This document shows positions 1 through 7,065 of a DNA stretch of 22,968 bases, in pieces (the first letter of the stretch is position 1; the number at the start of each line of letters is the position of its first letter). Where the stretch lies: assembly GCA_030621655.1 (NCBI GenBank), contig JAUXHH010000006.1, positions 1-22,968 on the forward strand, read 5' to 3'. This DNA is from Desulfobacterales bacterium. GTDB lineage: Bacteria > Desulfobacterota > Desulfobulbia > Desulfobulbales > BM004. The translations under genes were made by a program, and so were the position numbers. The notes under the pieces were generated by a model. It was given only the letters and a program-made list of their open reading frames with translations, made no database searches and was not told the DNA's origin.

Positions 1-45
1 GGATGCTTCATTCAATCCGATGGAGAAAACCTGACCGGTCAGTGA
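1..45 (+). CDS. possible 3' end of an upstream gene (partial)
   Basis: Frame 1 is open from the window edge for 14 codons and ends at TGA 43-45. The visible tail (ending ...DGENLTGQ) is too short to identify. The same bases include the perfect 12-bp palindrome CTGACCGGTCAG at 31-42. This could be the end of a gene lying outside the window or simply a chance open frame. I cannot tell which. Confidence 0.25.
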   Translation, partial: GCFIQSDGENLTGQ

Positions 46-107
46 GGTGGACAATTTGTCTCCCAGAGAAGGAAGGAACCTTTTTTCTACATAACGGGGG
101 AGAAGAA

Positions 108-230
108 ATGAATAAGAAAGATATCCTGCGGCCAGAAAGAAAAGAACCAGAAAAAAAACAAACACAATTAGATTGCGTTTCAAAATACCTGCTCCTGATA
201 AGCCAAACGGTATTGGTCGTGCGGCATTAA
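108..230 (+). CDS. possible small hypothetical protein, 40 aa
   Basis: An ATG at 108 is preceded by a purine-rich GGGGGAGAAGA stretch that would serve as a ribosome binding site, and the frame runs 40 codons to a TAA. The product is very Lys/Glu-rich at its N-terminus (MNKKDILRPERKEPEKK) and then mildly hydrophobic. I do not recognise a family. A run of eight A at 148-155 sits inside the frame, and the -1 frame after it stays open to TAA at 296-298, so the true product could be longer if there is slippage or a sequence error. The ribosome binding site is the only real support, and the frame may be non-coding. Confidence 0.3.
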   Translation: MNKKDILRPERKEPEKKQTQLDCVSKYLLLISQTVLVVRH

Positions 231-268
231 TAATAGAGTTTTATATTTTTAATTGGTTTGTTTCAAAA

Positions 269-484
269 TCATTTTTTCAAGCTGAAAATCCCTTTTAAAA
301 TGAGCAGAAACCATGGAATGCCATGCATGAAAAAGTCAAACCAGTCTATTGGTCTAACCAAACGACCCTTGATCAGCATCTGCAGTTTTTCAACAAAATG
401 TGGAGGGTTGTAGGGCGCCAACCCCAAGGTTAAGCAGGCTATTACAAGGAAGGCCCAAGGTATTGAATCTAAAAATTTTTCCAT
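269..484 (-). CDS. small inner-membrane protein (71 aa)
   Basis: A 71-residue protein with two hydrophobic segments, about residues 8-24 (IPWAFLVIACLTLGLAP) and 53-68 (HGIPWFLLILKGIFSL), separated by an amphipathic stretch containing KGRLVRPIDWFDFFMHG. The pattern 'LTLGLAP ... EKLQML ... PIDWFDFFMHG.PW' matches, from memory, a family of about 70-residue proteins that are often auto-named 'RND transporter' in databases although they are far too small to be transporters. It is the last gene of the minus-strand unit with the di-haem peroxidase, starting 35 bases after that gene's stop. An AGGA lies about 12 bases before the ATG, so translation initiation looks weak or coupled. Function unknown; a membrane partner for the upstream periplasmic proteins is an inference from position only. 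Confidence 0.7.
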   Translation of the reverse strand: MEKFLDSIPWAFLVIACLTLGLAPYNPPHFVEKLQMLIKGRLVRPIDWFDFFMHGIPWFLLILKGIFSLKK

Positions 485-519
485 AAGTTAAATTTGTCCT
501 ACTATTTATGTATAAAAGT

Positions 520-1788
520 TTACTTTACCTCAGCCTGTAAGCTTGTAACGGGGCTGCTTAAGGTATGGAGAAAGGCTTCAAGTTGATTAAGTTCTTTGTC
601 AGTCAGATCCCCATGGCCCAGTTCAGGATTTTGTGCCTGACTGCGATAAAATTCCAGCACCTCACGTACCGTGGCAAACTGGCCTGCATGCATATATGGG
701 GGTCTGTCAGTCACACCTCTTAAAGTGGGGGTTTTGAAGGCCCCGACATATTTTTTATCTGAGGTGTCAATAAACCGTAGTTCGGGACATTCATTGGGAT
801 GGGCATCGCTGTATTTACCCAAACAGTTGAATTCACTGCTGAGCACCTGGGTAATTGCTGTTGAACGACCCTCATCTGATGCAGCCTTCTTGTTTTGTGG
901 TAGACCGAGGTTATGGAAATCACTGTTGGTGAACATTGGGCCGTTGTGGCAGTTGGTACATTTTGCTTTACCTATGAAAAGACGCAGACCCGCAACTTCA
1001 TCATTGGTTAATGCCATTCTGGGATTTGTTGTGTCTGCTGCCTGTACCTGCTCAACATAGTGGTCAAAAGGTGAAGGTTGCGGCACAATGGTCCTGACAA
1101 AGGCAGCAATGGATTTGCCCATGTTGACATAGATGCGGTTTACCGCGTCCCTCTGCTCAGGAGTCATCAGCACCCAGGCCTTGAGCGCATTGGGATCATC
1201 CTGGGCAGGCCTGGCCTCTTGGGGCCATTTATCTTCAGTAATCTCAGGTATGGGGCCGAAAAGGGATTCATACTCTTCCCGGTAATACTTACTTATAATA
1301 TAAGCACTCATGGTCCGGGAGATTCCATGCTCCAGTTTGCTCTCAATGGGACCCAATGCCTGGGACCAAAGGCTGTCAGTACGTCCGTCCCAGAAGAACC
1401 AGCTATTGTAAGCAACGCCGGCAAGAGGCATAGATCTTCTCGGCGTTGTATCCATGCCATGGGAAAGCGGCAGGTTGTCTGTAAATGAATAATCCTCACG
1501 GTGACAGGTGGCGCAGGAGACCTTCATGTTACCGCTGAAGTGATCCTCGAAAAACAGCTTTCTTCCGAAAGCGGCAGCCTTGGGGTTGTCCGAGTATTTG
1601 TTTGACGGATCAACCGGCAAGGAACCCAGTGATCCTATCCATAGAGAGCCAAGAATGGCTTTTTCCTGATCAGACCAGGTATGTTGATCCATGGATAACA
1701 CTGTTTTCGGAACAGTCATATTTGCAATTAAAAGCAATAAACTAATTGCAACGGCAAACCCAATGGCCCGGATATAATTGTTTCGCAT
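520..1788 (-). CDS. di-haem cytochrome c peroxidase / MauG-like protein
   Basis: A 422-residue exported c-type cytochrome with two haem-binding CXXCH motifs, CATCH (residues 92-96) and CTNCH (277-281), as expected for the bacterial CcP/MauG superfamily. Family signatures include FFWDGRTDSLWSQALGPIE (about 131-149) and FKTPTLRGVTDRPPYMHAGQF (about 351-371). The N-terminus has a hydrophobic export segment at residues 8-24. I chose the ATG at 1788, with GAGGG (1793-1797) as ribosome binding site. An in-frame ATG at 1812 would add eight residues but has no such site and nearly abuts the upstream gene's stop. The family reduces H2O2 in the periplasm or, in MauG and MbnH, oxidises residues of a partner protein. 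Which applies here depends on the axial ligand of the second haem, which I could not assign. It follows a His/Met-rich lipoprotein gene, presumably in one operon. Confidence 0.9.
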   Translation of the reverse strand: MRNNYIRAIGFAVAISLLLLIANMTVPKTVLSMDQHTWSDQEKAILGSLWIGSLGSLPVDPSNKYSDNPKAAAFGRKLFFEDHFSGNMKVSCATCHREDYSFTDNLPLSHGMDTTPRRSMPLAGVAYNSWFFWDGRTDSLWSQALGPIESKLEHGISRTMSAYIISKYYREEYESLFGPIPEITEDKWPQEARPAQDDPNALKAWVLMTPEQRDAVNRIYVNMGKSIAAFVRTIVPQPSPFDHYVEQVQAADTTNPRMALTNDEVAGLRLFIGKAKCTNCHNGPMFTNSDFHNLGLPQNKKAASDEGRSTAITQVLSSEFNCLGKYSDAHPNECPELRFIDTSDKKYVGAFKTPTLRGVTDRPPYMHAGQFATVREVLEFYRSQAQNPELGHGDLTDKELNQLEAFLHTLSSPVTSLQAEVK

Positions 1789-1812
1789 ATAACCCTCTTG
1801 CTTAATTATCAT

Positions 1813-2676
1813 TTAAAGGAGATTCAGATTAAAAGAAACACTGTCGTGTATACCGTTGGCCATTATACTTACAGTAACAACCCACCAGCCAGGCATGGTG
1901 AACTTCATGCCGTCAACTCTGTACAGACCGCCAGATCCGATTTTTGCGACCTCAGGCTGGGTCGGCAATCCATGTCCATGTTCGGGCATATCTCCAACTA
2001 CAGTTATCTTTGCGTTATTTACCGGCTGGCCGGCTGCATCCTTTACCGTCAATTCCCAACTATGTATCCGGTTGATCCTGATTTTGCCGCTTGTACTCTT
2101 ATACATGACAGTAAATGCATCGCCAGCCGTCATTTTCATGGTGGAATAGTCCAGATCCTCTGGTGGCGGAGCCTTCATCATAGAGTGTTCATGACCCATG
2201 GCTTTGACTTCAGGAAAATCAAAAACAGTTGAGTCTTCCTTGCCGTCTTTAGAGACTTTTACCTGCAGCTGCCAGTGACCGGTCATGGAAAAAATGACAT
2301 TATCTACACTATACAGACCACCGCCCCTTTCAGTAATGACCGGCTTTTCCATAACCCCGTGTCCCATACCCGGCATCCAGGGGGTCACCGTCAGTTCGCC
2401 CTGCGCCACATCACCGCCGGTGGCATGATGGACAATTATCTCTACTGTATTGACTCCCATCATCAGATTCTTATTCGGGATTACAAGCTCCAGACTGTAC
2501 AAATTATTGTCGGTCAACTTCGTTAAACTGTCATCAAAATGTTGAGTTATTTTGGCATCACCATGTCCATGTTCTTCTGTCATTCCTTCGTTATGCCCTG
2601 TCATGGGTTCATTTTGGGCAGCACATCCCATTAACAGTGAAATTGAAGCAATAACAACCAGCAGAATTCTTTTCAT
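1813..2676 (-). CDS. His/Met-rich lipoprotein with two YtkA/FixH-like domains
   Basis: A 287-residue lipoprotein: the signal peptide ends in a lipobox L-M-G-C with Cys18 as the lipidation site. Two related beta-sandwich-like repeats follow, roughly residues 47-155 and 175-287. Each contains the pattern 'T-V...MP-x-(M/H)-G-H-G ... GGLY-x-V-(D)-(N/G)-(V/M)-x-F-(S/T)-M-x-G-x-W', typical of YtkA-like/FixH-related domains. His and Met are concentrated in the N-terminal tail (HNEGMTEEHGHGD), in WMPGMGHGVM, in the inter-domain segment MGHEHSMMK and in MPEHGHG, suggesting a copper or other soft-metal site (inference). The ribosome binding site GGAGGA (2681-2686) is strong. It is the first gene of a unit with the di-haem peroxidase and the 71-residue membrane protein. 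Metal delivery to, or modification by, the peroxidase is plausible but not shown. Confidence 0.8.
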   Translation of the reverse strand: MKRILLVVIASISLLMGCAAQNEPMTGHNEGMTEEHGHGDAKITQHFDDSLTKLTDNNLYSLELVIPNKNLMMGVNTVEIIVHHATGGDVAQGELTVTPWMPGMGHGVMEKPVITERGGGLYSVDNVIFSMTGHWQLQVKVSKDGKEDSTVFDFPEVKAMGHEHSMMKAPPPEDLDYSTMKMTAGDAFTVMYKSTSGKIRINRIHSWELTVKDAAGQPVNNAKITVVGDMPEHGHGLPTQPEVAKIGSGGLYRVDGMKFTMPGWWVVTVSIMANGIHDSVSFNLNLL

Positions 2677-2981
2677 GATATCCTCCTAAAAAATGTTAAT
2701 AAAAACAATTTCATAATAAGAATTATTAATGATAGTTTGAAGATAAGTAAAGCTCTTTGGATATATTTGCATTATTTTACTGGGCATATTAATCTGAAAA
2801 ATCATAACTAATCCAGCACACTGCATAATAACTCTCATTTGAAAACGAGACTGATAAAATGTAAGGATGGCGCGAATCAAGCGAATAAAATTCAGGTTCA
2901 ACACCGGAGTATATAACTTGTAGACTGACATTAAGCTGAATTTTTTCCAGCAGGCAAATACTTGATGAAAGGGGTAATATC
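2677..2981. promoter_or_regulatory. divergent intergenic region (305 bp) with a Fur/PerR-like palindrome
   Basis: This AT-rich spacer separates the minus-strand peroxidase unit from the plus-strand AsmA operon, so it must hold promoters for both. CATAATAAGAATTATTAAT at 2712-2730 agrees with the 19-bp Fur consensus at 13 positions by my count, and it lies 36-54 bases upstream of the lipoprotein ATG, where a promoter or operator would sit. In such AT-rich sequence this could be chance. AAAGGGG at 2968-2974 is the ribosome binding site of the AsmA gene. I could not assign -35/-10 elements confidently for either direction. Short open frames here look like chance. Confidence 0.4.
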
Positions 2982-4748
2982 ATGGGTAAATTTGGTAAAG
3001 TACTCGGCATTATCGTTTTACTGGTAGTTGTTTCTATTGCAGGGCTTATTGCCTTTGTACATTATTATTTAACCGAAGAAAGGGTTAAAGCCCTTATCAT
3101 ACCTCAGGCCGAAGCCGCCTTGGGCAGGGAAGTTTCCATAGGTGATATAAAAATTGGTCTCCTGTCCGGCATCACCATCAAAGATTTTTTGATCAAGGAA
3201 GCTGACAAGAACAATAATTTTGTCAGCACCAAGGCCTTTGTTCTCAGTTACGAACTGCTGCCCCTGCTGCAGAAAAAACTTATCATCAGCGAAATCCGCT
3301 TTGATGAACCTGCTGTCCAGATACTCCGTGACAAGAACGGTCAGTTCAATTTTTCCACTCTAGCATTTCTGTCTGAAGATACTGCGCAAAAGAAACCGGA
3401 AAAACCCGGATCAGCATCAGCGGCCCTGCCCTTGGCCTTGACCATAAACCAGATACGATTCAACAAGGCCCGGATTAAAATTCATGATCAGATGGGTGAA
3501 ATTCCTGCAGTTGACGCCACAACAAGCGCCAGGCTCAGCGTAGCACTGGGACGAACCATTCAGGATCTGCAATACAAAGGTTCTTTTGATTTTGAAGCTG
3601 CTGTTGCCTACGGCGAAGCGCAAACCAAGCTGAACGGCAAAGGTAATATCAGTCAGAAAGATATGGATATTATCCTGGATACAAACCTGGAAGGTGAACA
3701 GGTTCATGCTGAAGCAGATGTTAAGAGTTACATGCAGGCGCCAAATGCTACCCTTAAAATCAGCAGCAAATCCTTAAATATCGACAAACTTCTTGGAATT
3801 GTTGCCGGGTTGCCCAAAACACAAACCGGTAAATCACAAAAAAAACAATCATCCCAAAAGAAATCATCTGATATAATTGCCGACTCCCTTCCCCCGGGCC
3901 TGGTCGCCAAAGGCACCGTGAAAGTAGACAAGGCAATGTACAAGGGGCTGACCGCCAATGATTTTATCCTGGCATTTGACCTGACCAAAGGTGTACTCAC
4001 GGTGAAAGAGCTTTCTGCCAAGGCGTATGGGGGCAAACTTGATTCCAACATGAACGTTGATCTTAATCAGCCTGGCATGGCCTATGACGGTAAACTGGGG
4101 TTGCAGTCTGTGCAGGCTGGTGATCTCAGTTCTGCACTTATCCGGAAAGCTGCCGGTATGCTTAGCGGGTCTCTCCAGTCTGCGACCACTTTTTCAGGTG
4201 CAGGAACCACCTGGGAGCAGATCAGTAAAGTTCTTACTGCAGACGGCTCCTTTACCCTTACCGATGGAGGAATTAAGGGCACAACGGTTTCAAATTCAAT
4301 TGCCAACCTTTTAGGGCTGCAGGAACTGAAAAACGTCAGTTATAAAAACCTTACAGGTACTTTTACTATAATAGAAGGGGGCAAGGTCAAGATAAAGACA
4401 AACATGCAGGGTGTTGATCTTGATGCTGAAGCAGATGGTATTATAGGACTTGACGGCTCTCTGGATCTGCCCCTGACCTTTCATCTCTCTCCAGCCCTGG
4501 CCGACAAATTGAAATCACGCACATCCTTTGCAAAATATCTGACAGATGAACAGGGCGGTTCAACCCTGCATCTTAAACTGACCGGCAATATTAAAAGTCC
4601 GCACCCTACCCTCGATATGAAAGGTGTTCAGGAGCAAGTGCAAAAATTGTTGCAGAAAGAGGTTCTCAAACAGATGGACAGCTCAGGACAGGAATCCGGA
4701 GAGAAATCATCAACTGAAAATATACTCAAAGGGTTATTTGGTAGATAA
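2982..4748 (+). CDS. AsmA family protein
   Basis: A 588-residue protein with one N-terminal membrane anchor (residues about 7-28) followed by the AsmA N-terminal region (residues about 30-130: helix 'EERVKALIIPQAEAALGREVSIGDIKIGLL' type, then 'I.DF.I'). The long body is predicted to be beta-rich. The C-terminal AsmA-type segment carries the 'ADGSFTLTDGGIKG' motif near residues 420-435. A Lys/Ser/Gln-rich linker (around 284-298) splits the two halves. Proteins of this family form elongated periplasmic structures implicated in phospholipid transport between inner and outer membranes; E. coli AsmA is 617 residues, so this one is close to full length. Ribosome binding site AAAGGGG (2968-2974). 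It heads an operon with a YihY-family gene 56 bases downstream and a DUF4126 gene, pointing to envelope biogenesis. Confidence 0.85.
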   Translation: MGKFGKVLGIIVLLVVVSIAGLIAFVHYYLTEERVKALIIPQAEAALGREVSIGDIKIGLLSGITIKDFLIKEADKNNNFVSTKAFVLSYELLPLLQKKLIISEIRFDEPAVQILRDKNGQFNFSTLAFLSEDTAQKKPEKPGSASAALPLALTINQIRFNKARIKIHDQMGEIPAVDATTSARLSVALGRTIQDLQYKGSFDFEAAVAYGEAQTKLNGKGNISQKDMDIILDTNLEGEQVHAEADVKSYMQAPNATLKISSKSLNIDKLLGIVAGLPKTQTGKSQKKQSSQKKSSDIIADSLPPGLVAKGTVKVDKAMYKGLTANDFILAFDLTKGVLTVKELSAKAYGGKLDSNMNVDLNQPGMAYDGKLGLQSVQAGDLSSALIRKAAGMLSGSLQSATTFSGAGTTWEQISKVLTADGSFTLTDGGIKGTTVSNSIANLLGLQELKNVSYKNLTGTFTIIEGGKVKIKTNMQGVDLDAEADGIIGLDGSLDLPLTFHLSPALADKLKSRTSFAKYLTDEQGGSTLHLKLTGNIKSPHPTLDMKGVQEQVQKLLQKEVLKQMDSSGQESGEKSSTENILKGLFGR

Positions 4749-4804
4749 TATAAGCTCGTACTAATAACTATATGACGAAGAAACAAACCGACAAACAGGA
4801 AACT

Positions 4805-6271
4805 ATGTCTGATGAACTCAATCTGCTGGACCAGATCCAACAAAGCTGGAAAGCTTCTAAAGACTGGATCTGGCGGAATTCAGCACCCAACGACCAGCTT
4901 GGCACCAGAATACTGCGTGCTGCCTGCCGGATCATCTTTATCGTAACCCGCGAGGCTCAAGAGGACAAGATCACCCTCAGGGCAAGTGCCTTGACCTTTA
5001 CCGTAGTCCTTTCCCTTGTGCCGATGCTCGCCTTGGGAACTGCAGTATTGAAGGGACTTGGAGCCGGGGACCAGATGCGTGTGGCGGCCTTCACTTTTAT
5101 TGAACAATTTGAATCCGCATCAGAAAATCCTGATTCTGTTCCAGATCAGGATAAACCACCTTCTGCCGAGGAACCGGAGAAAGGTTCTACCCAGGTTCCG
5201 GATAGCGCAGACCAAGCCACTGAGCAAGAATCACAATCCGACAATCTTACCAGCCATCTTCATAACGCAGTCAATCAAATATTCGATTATGTTGACCGAA
5301 CCAATTTCGCCACCCTGGGCACCTTCGGCATCCTGGGTATGGTCCTTGCCGCTCTGGGAGTACTGGGCTCCATCGAGCAGTCCATGAATGCCATCTGGCA
5401 GACAAGCAGAGGCCGGGCACTTGGCCGCAAGATCATTGATTACATGGCCTTAATGATTTTACTGCCTATCAGCGTGAACCTGGCACTGGCCACATCGACT
5501 ACACTGCAGAGTACTATTCTTTATTCCCGGATTCAGGAAATATTACCTATCGCGATGTTTGGTTTTTTTCTTAAGTTGCTGCCGGTTTTAATTCTCATCT
5601 TAACATTTGTATTGCTGTACCGTTTTATACCAAATACCAGAGTAGAATTCATCCCGGCCCTGGCTGGCGGAATTTTCGGTGGTTTCAGCTGGTACCTGGT
5701 ACAAATCCTTTATATCAAGATGCAGATCGGAGTTGCAAAATACAATGCTATATACGGCTCGTTTGCCACACTGCCCCTCTTTTTCCTCTGGATCTACGTG
5801 GCCTGGGTGGTTTTTCTTCTGGGTGCCGAGGTGGCTTTTGCCTTCCAGTCCTGGAAACAGTACCAGTGGGAAAAATTAAAGCTGTCACCGGTTGTCCGGC
5901 TTGCTATGGCCTTTGATATCATGGAAACGGCTCTGAACGACTTTACGGCAAGAAAGGTAACAAACAAGCCTTTATTGGCCCGTCACCTTAGTCAACCTGA
6001 CAGTGCTATCGGCGTTATCGTTGATGAACTGGTTGACGGCGGCATGTTGCTCCGGGTGTCAGGCAAGTTGGAAGGATATGTACCGGCTGCCCCGTCAGCT
6101 CAATTGAAACCGGTCGAGATTATGAACATAATCTTCGGCAAAGATATTCCCGAAGTCCTCAAGGGCTGTGGCCTGGCCAACAAAGCCTTGAAGGCAGCCC
6201 GCCAATCCCTGGATAGACTTGTCATTGACTGCCATCAGCAACCGCCTTTAGTCAATAAAGAAAAAAGTTGA
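4805..6271 (+). CDS. YihY/virulence factor BrkB family membrane protein
   Basis: A 488-residue polytopic inner-membrane protein. The YihY core is visible: 'DKITLRASALTFTVVLSLVPMLALGTAVLKG' region (about 55-85), 'LGTFGILGMVLAALGVLGSIEQSMNAIWQ' (171-199), and a 'YNAIYGSFATLPLFFLWIYVAWVVFLLGAEVAFAF' region. About six membrane segments are expected. The C-terminal ~120 residues form a soluble, winged-helix-like tail seen in longer family members. A 45-residue Pro/Glu/Ser/Asp-rich insertion (about 103-147; 13 acidic and 2 basic residues) interrupts the first periplasmic loop. I prefer the ATG at 4805, which has AGGA close upstream; an in-frame ATG at 4772 would add 11 residues but has no ribosome binding site. 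The family is not RNase BN despite old labels, and its function remains poorly defined. It lies between the AsmA and DUF4126 genes. Confidence 0.85.
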   Translation: MSDELNLLDQIQQSWKASKDWIWRNSAPNDQLGTRILRAACRIIFIVTREAQEDKITLRASALTFTVVLSLVPMLALGTAVLKGLGAGDQMRVAAFTFIEQFESASENPDSVPDQDKPPSAEEPEKGSTQVPDSADQATEQESQSDNLTSHLHNAVNQIFDYVDRTNFATLGTFGILGMVLAALGVLGSIEQSMNAIWQTSRGRALGRKIIDYMALMILLPISVNLALATSTTLQSTILYSRIQEILPIAMFGFFLKLLPVLILILTFVLLYRFIPNTRVEFIPALAGGIFGGFSWYLVQILYIKMQIGVAKYNAIYGSFATLPLFFLWIYVAWVVFLLGAEVAFAFQSWKQYQWEKLKLSPVVRLAMAFDIMETALNDFTARKVTNKPLLARHLSQPDSAIGVIVDELVDGGMLLRVSGKLEGYVPAAPSAQLKPVEIMNIIFGKDIPEVLKGCGLANKALKAARQSLDRLVIDCHQQPPLVNKEKS

Positions 6272-6278
6272 TGGACAT

Positions 6279-6923
6279 ATGGCAGATCTTGATCCCATTA
6301 TTCAAACAATTGCTCTAACCATGGGCGTTGCATGGGCCAGTGGCATAAACCTCTATGCTGCTATTCTCGTACTGGGAATTATGGGTTCAACCGGCAATAT
6401 AGCCTTGCCCCCCAACTTGATGATATTATCCGATCCGTTGATAATAAGTGGGGCCGGCGTCATGTATATCGTTGAGTTTTTTGCCGATAAGATCCCAGGT
6501 GTTGATAACGGCTGGGATACAGTACATACATTTATCAGAATTCCTTTAGGCGCCCTTTTGGCTGCAGCCGCAGTCGGGGATGCGAATCCTTCTGTTGCCA
6601 TTGCGGCTGCCCTTTTGGGTGGAGGTCTGGCTGCATCCACCCATGCGACCAAGGCAGGGACCAGAGTGCTTATCAATGCCTCGCCTGAACCATTTACCAA
6701 CTGGTTTGCATCTCTTGGTGAAGATGCTGCTGTAATTGCGGGACTCTGGGCTGCTCTTCACTATCCTTTATTATTTGTCATCTTTATTATATTTTTTATA
6801 CTACTGCTAATCTGGCTCCTTCCGAAGATATGGAGAGGCGTCATCAAAATACTTATAATGCTCGGTAATATTTTCCGGCCTAAACACAAACTGACACAAA
6901 ACAATGAACAATCGAACAAATGA
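6279..6923 (+). CDS. DUF4126 domain membrane protein
   Basis: A 214-residue integral membrane protein whose sequence matches the DUF4126 family: 'SGINLYAAILVLGIMG' (21-36), 'VEFFADKIPGVDNGWDTVHT' (65-84) and 'IPLGALLAAAAVGD' (88-101), with a Gly/Ala-rich segment at 107-125 and a very hydrophobic C-terminal helix (about 162-182) followed by a basic tail. It begins eight bases after the YihY-family stop codon with no convincing ribosome binding site, so translational coupling is likely. Function unknown. Its position as third gene of the AsmA-YihY operon suggests an envelope role (inference). Confidence 0.85.
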   Translation: MADLDPIIQTIALTMGVAWASGINLYAAILVLGIMGSTGNIALPPNLMILSDPLIISGAGVMYIVEFFADKIPGVDNGWDTVHTFIRIPLGALLAAAAVGDANPSVAIAAALLGGGLAASTHATKAGTRVLINASPEPFTNWFASLGEDAAVIAGLWAALHYPLLFVIFIIFFILLLIWLLPKIWRGVIKILIMLGNIFRPKHKLTQNNEQSNK

Positions 6924-6954
6924 TTTACCTTGTCATTTTGTACGTGACAAATCA
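6921..6954. repeat. inverted repeat after the DUF4126 gene
   Basis: TTGTCA (6930-6935) and TGACAA (6945-6950) are perfect 6-bp arms around a 9-base gap, with partial extension outward by TGAT (6921-6924) and ATCA (6951-6954). The first arm overlaps the end of the DUF4126 reading frame region. There is no T-run after it, so it is not a standard terminator. It could be a weak hairpin or an operator for the gene at 7066. Confidence 0.3.
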
Positions 6955-7065
6955 GTAAACACGAGTTAATTAACAAATATAATTCAAATTTTTCTTTTTT
7001 TCAGACTAAATTACCGATTTTATTATTCAAAGAATTTATTTTCTAGTTTCTAATTAAGGAGGGAC

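Noticed and set aside
31..42. Perfect palindrome CTGACCGGTCAG near the left edge, possibly an operator
   Set aside because: It falls within a possible coding tail and there is no promoter or gene start near enough to give it meaning.
2686..2931. 81-codon minus-strand frame in the divergent intergenic region
   Set aside because: Its composition is that of AT-rich non-coding DNA, it has no ribosome binding site, and it would cover the promoter area of both neighbouring units.
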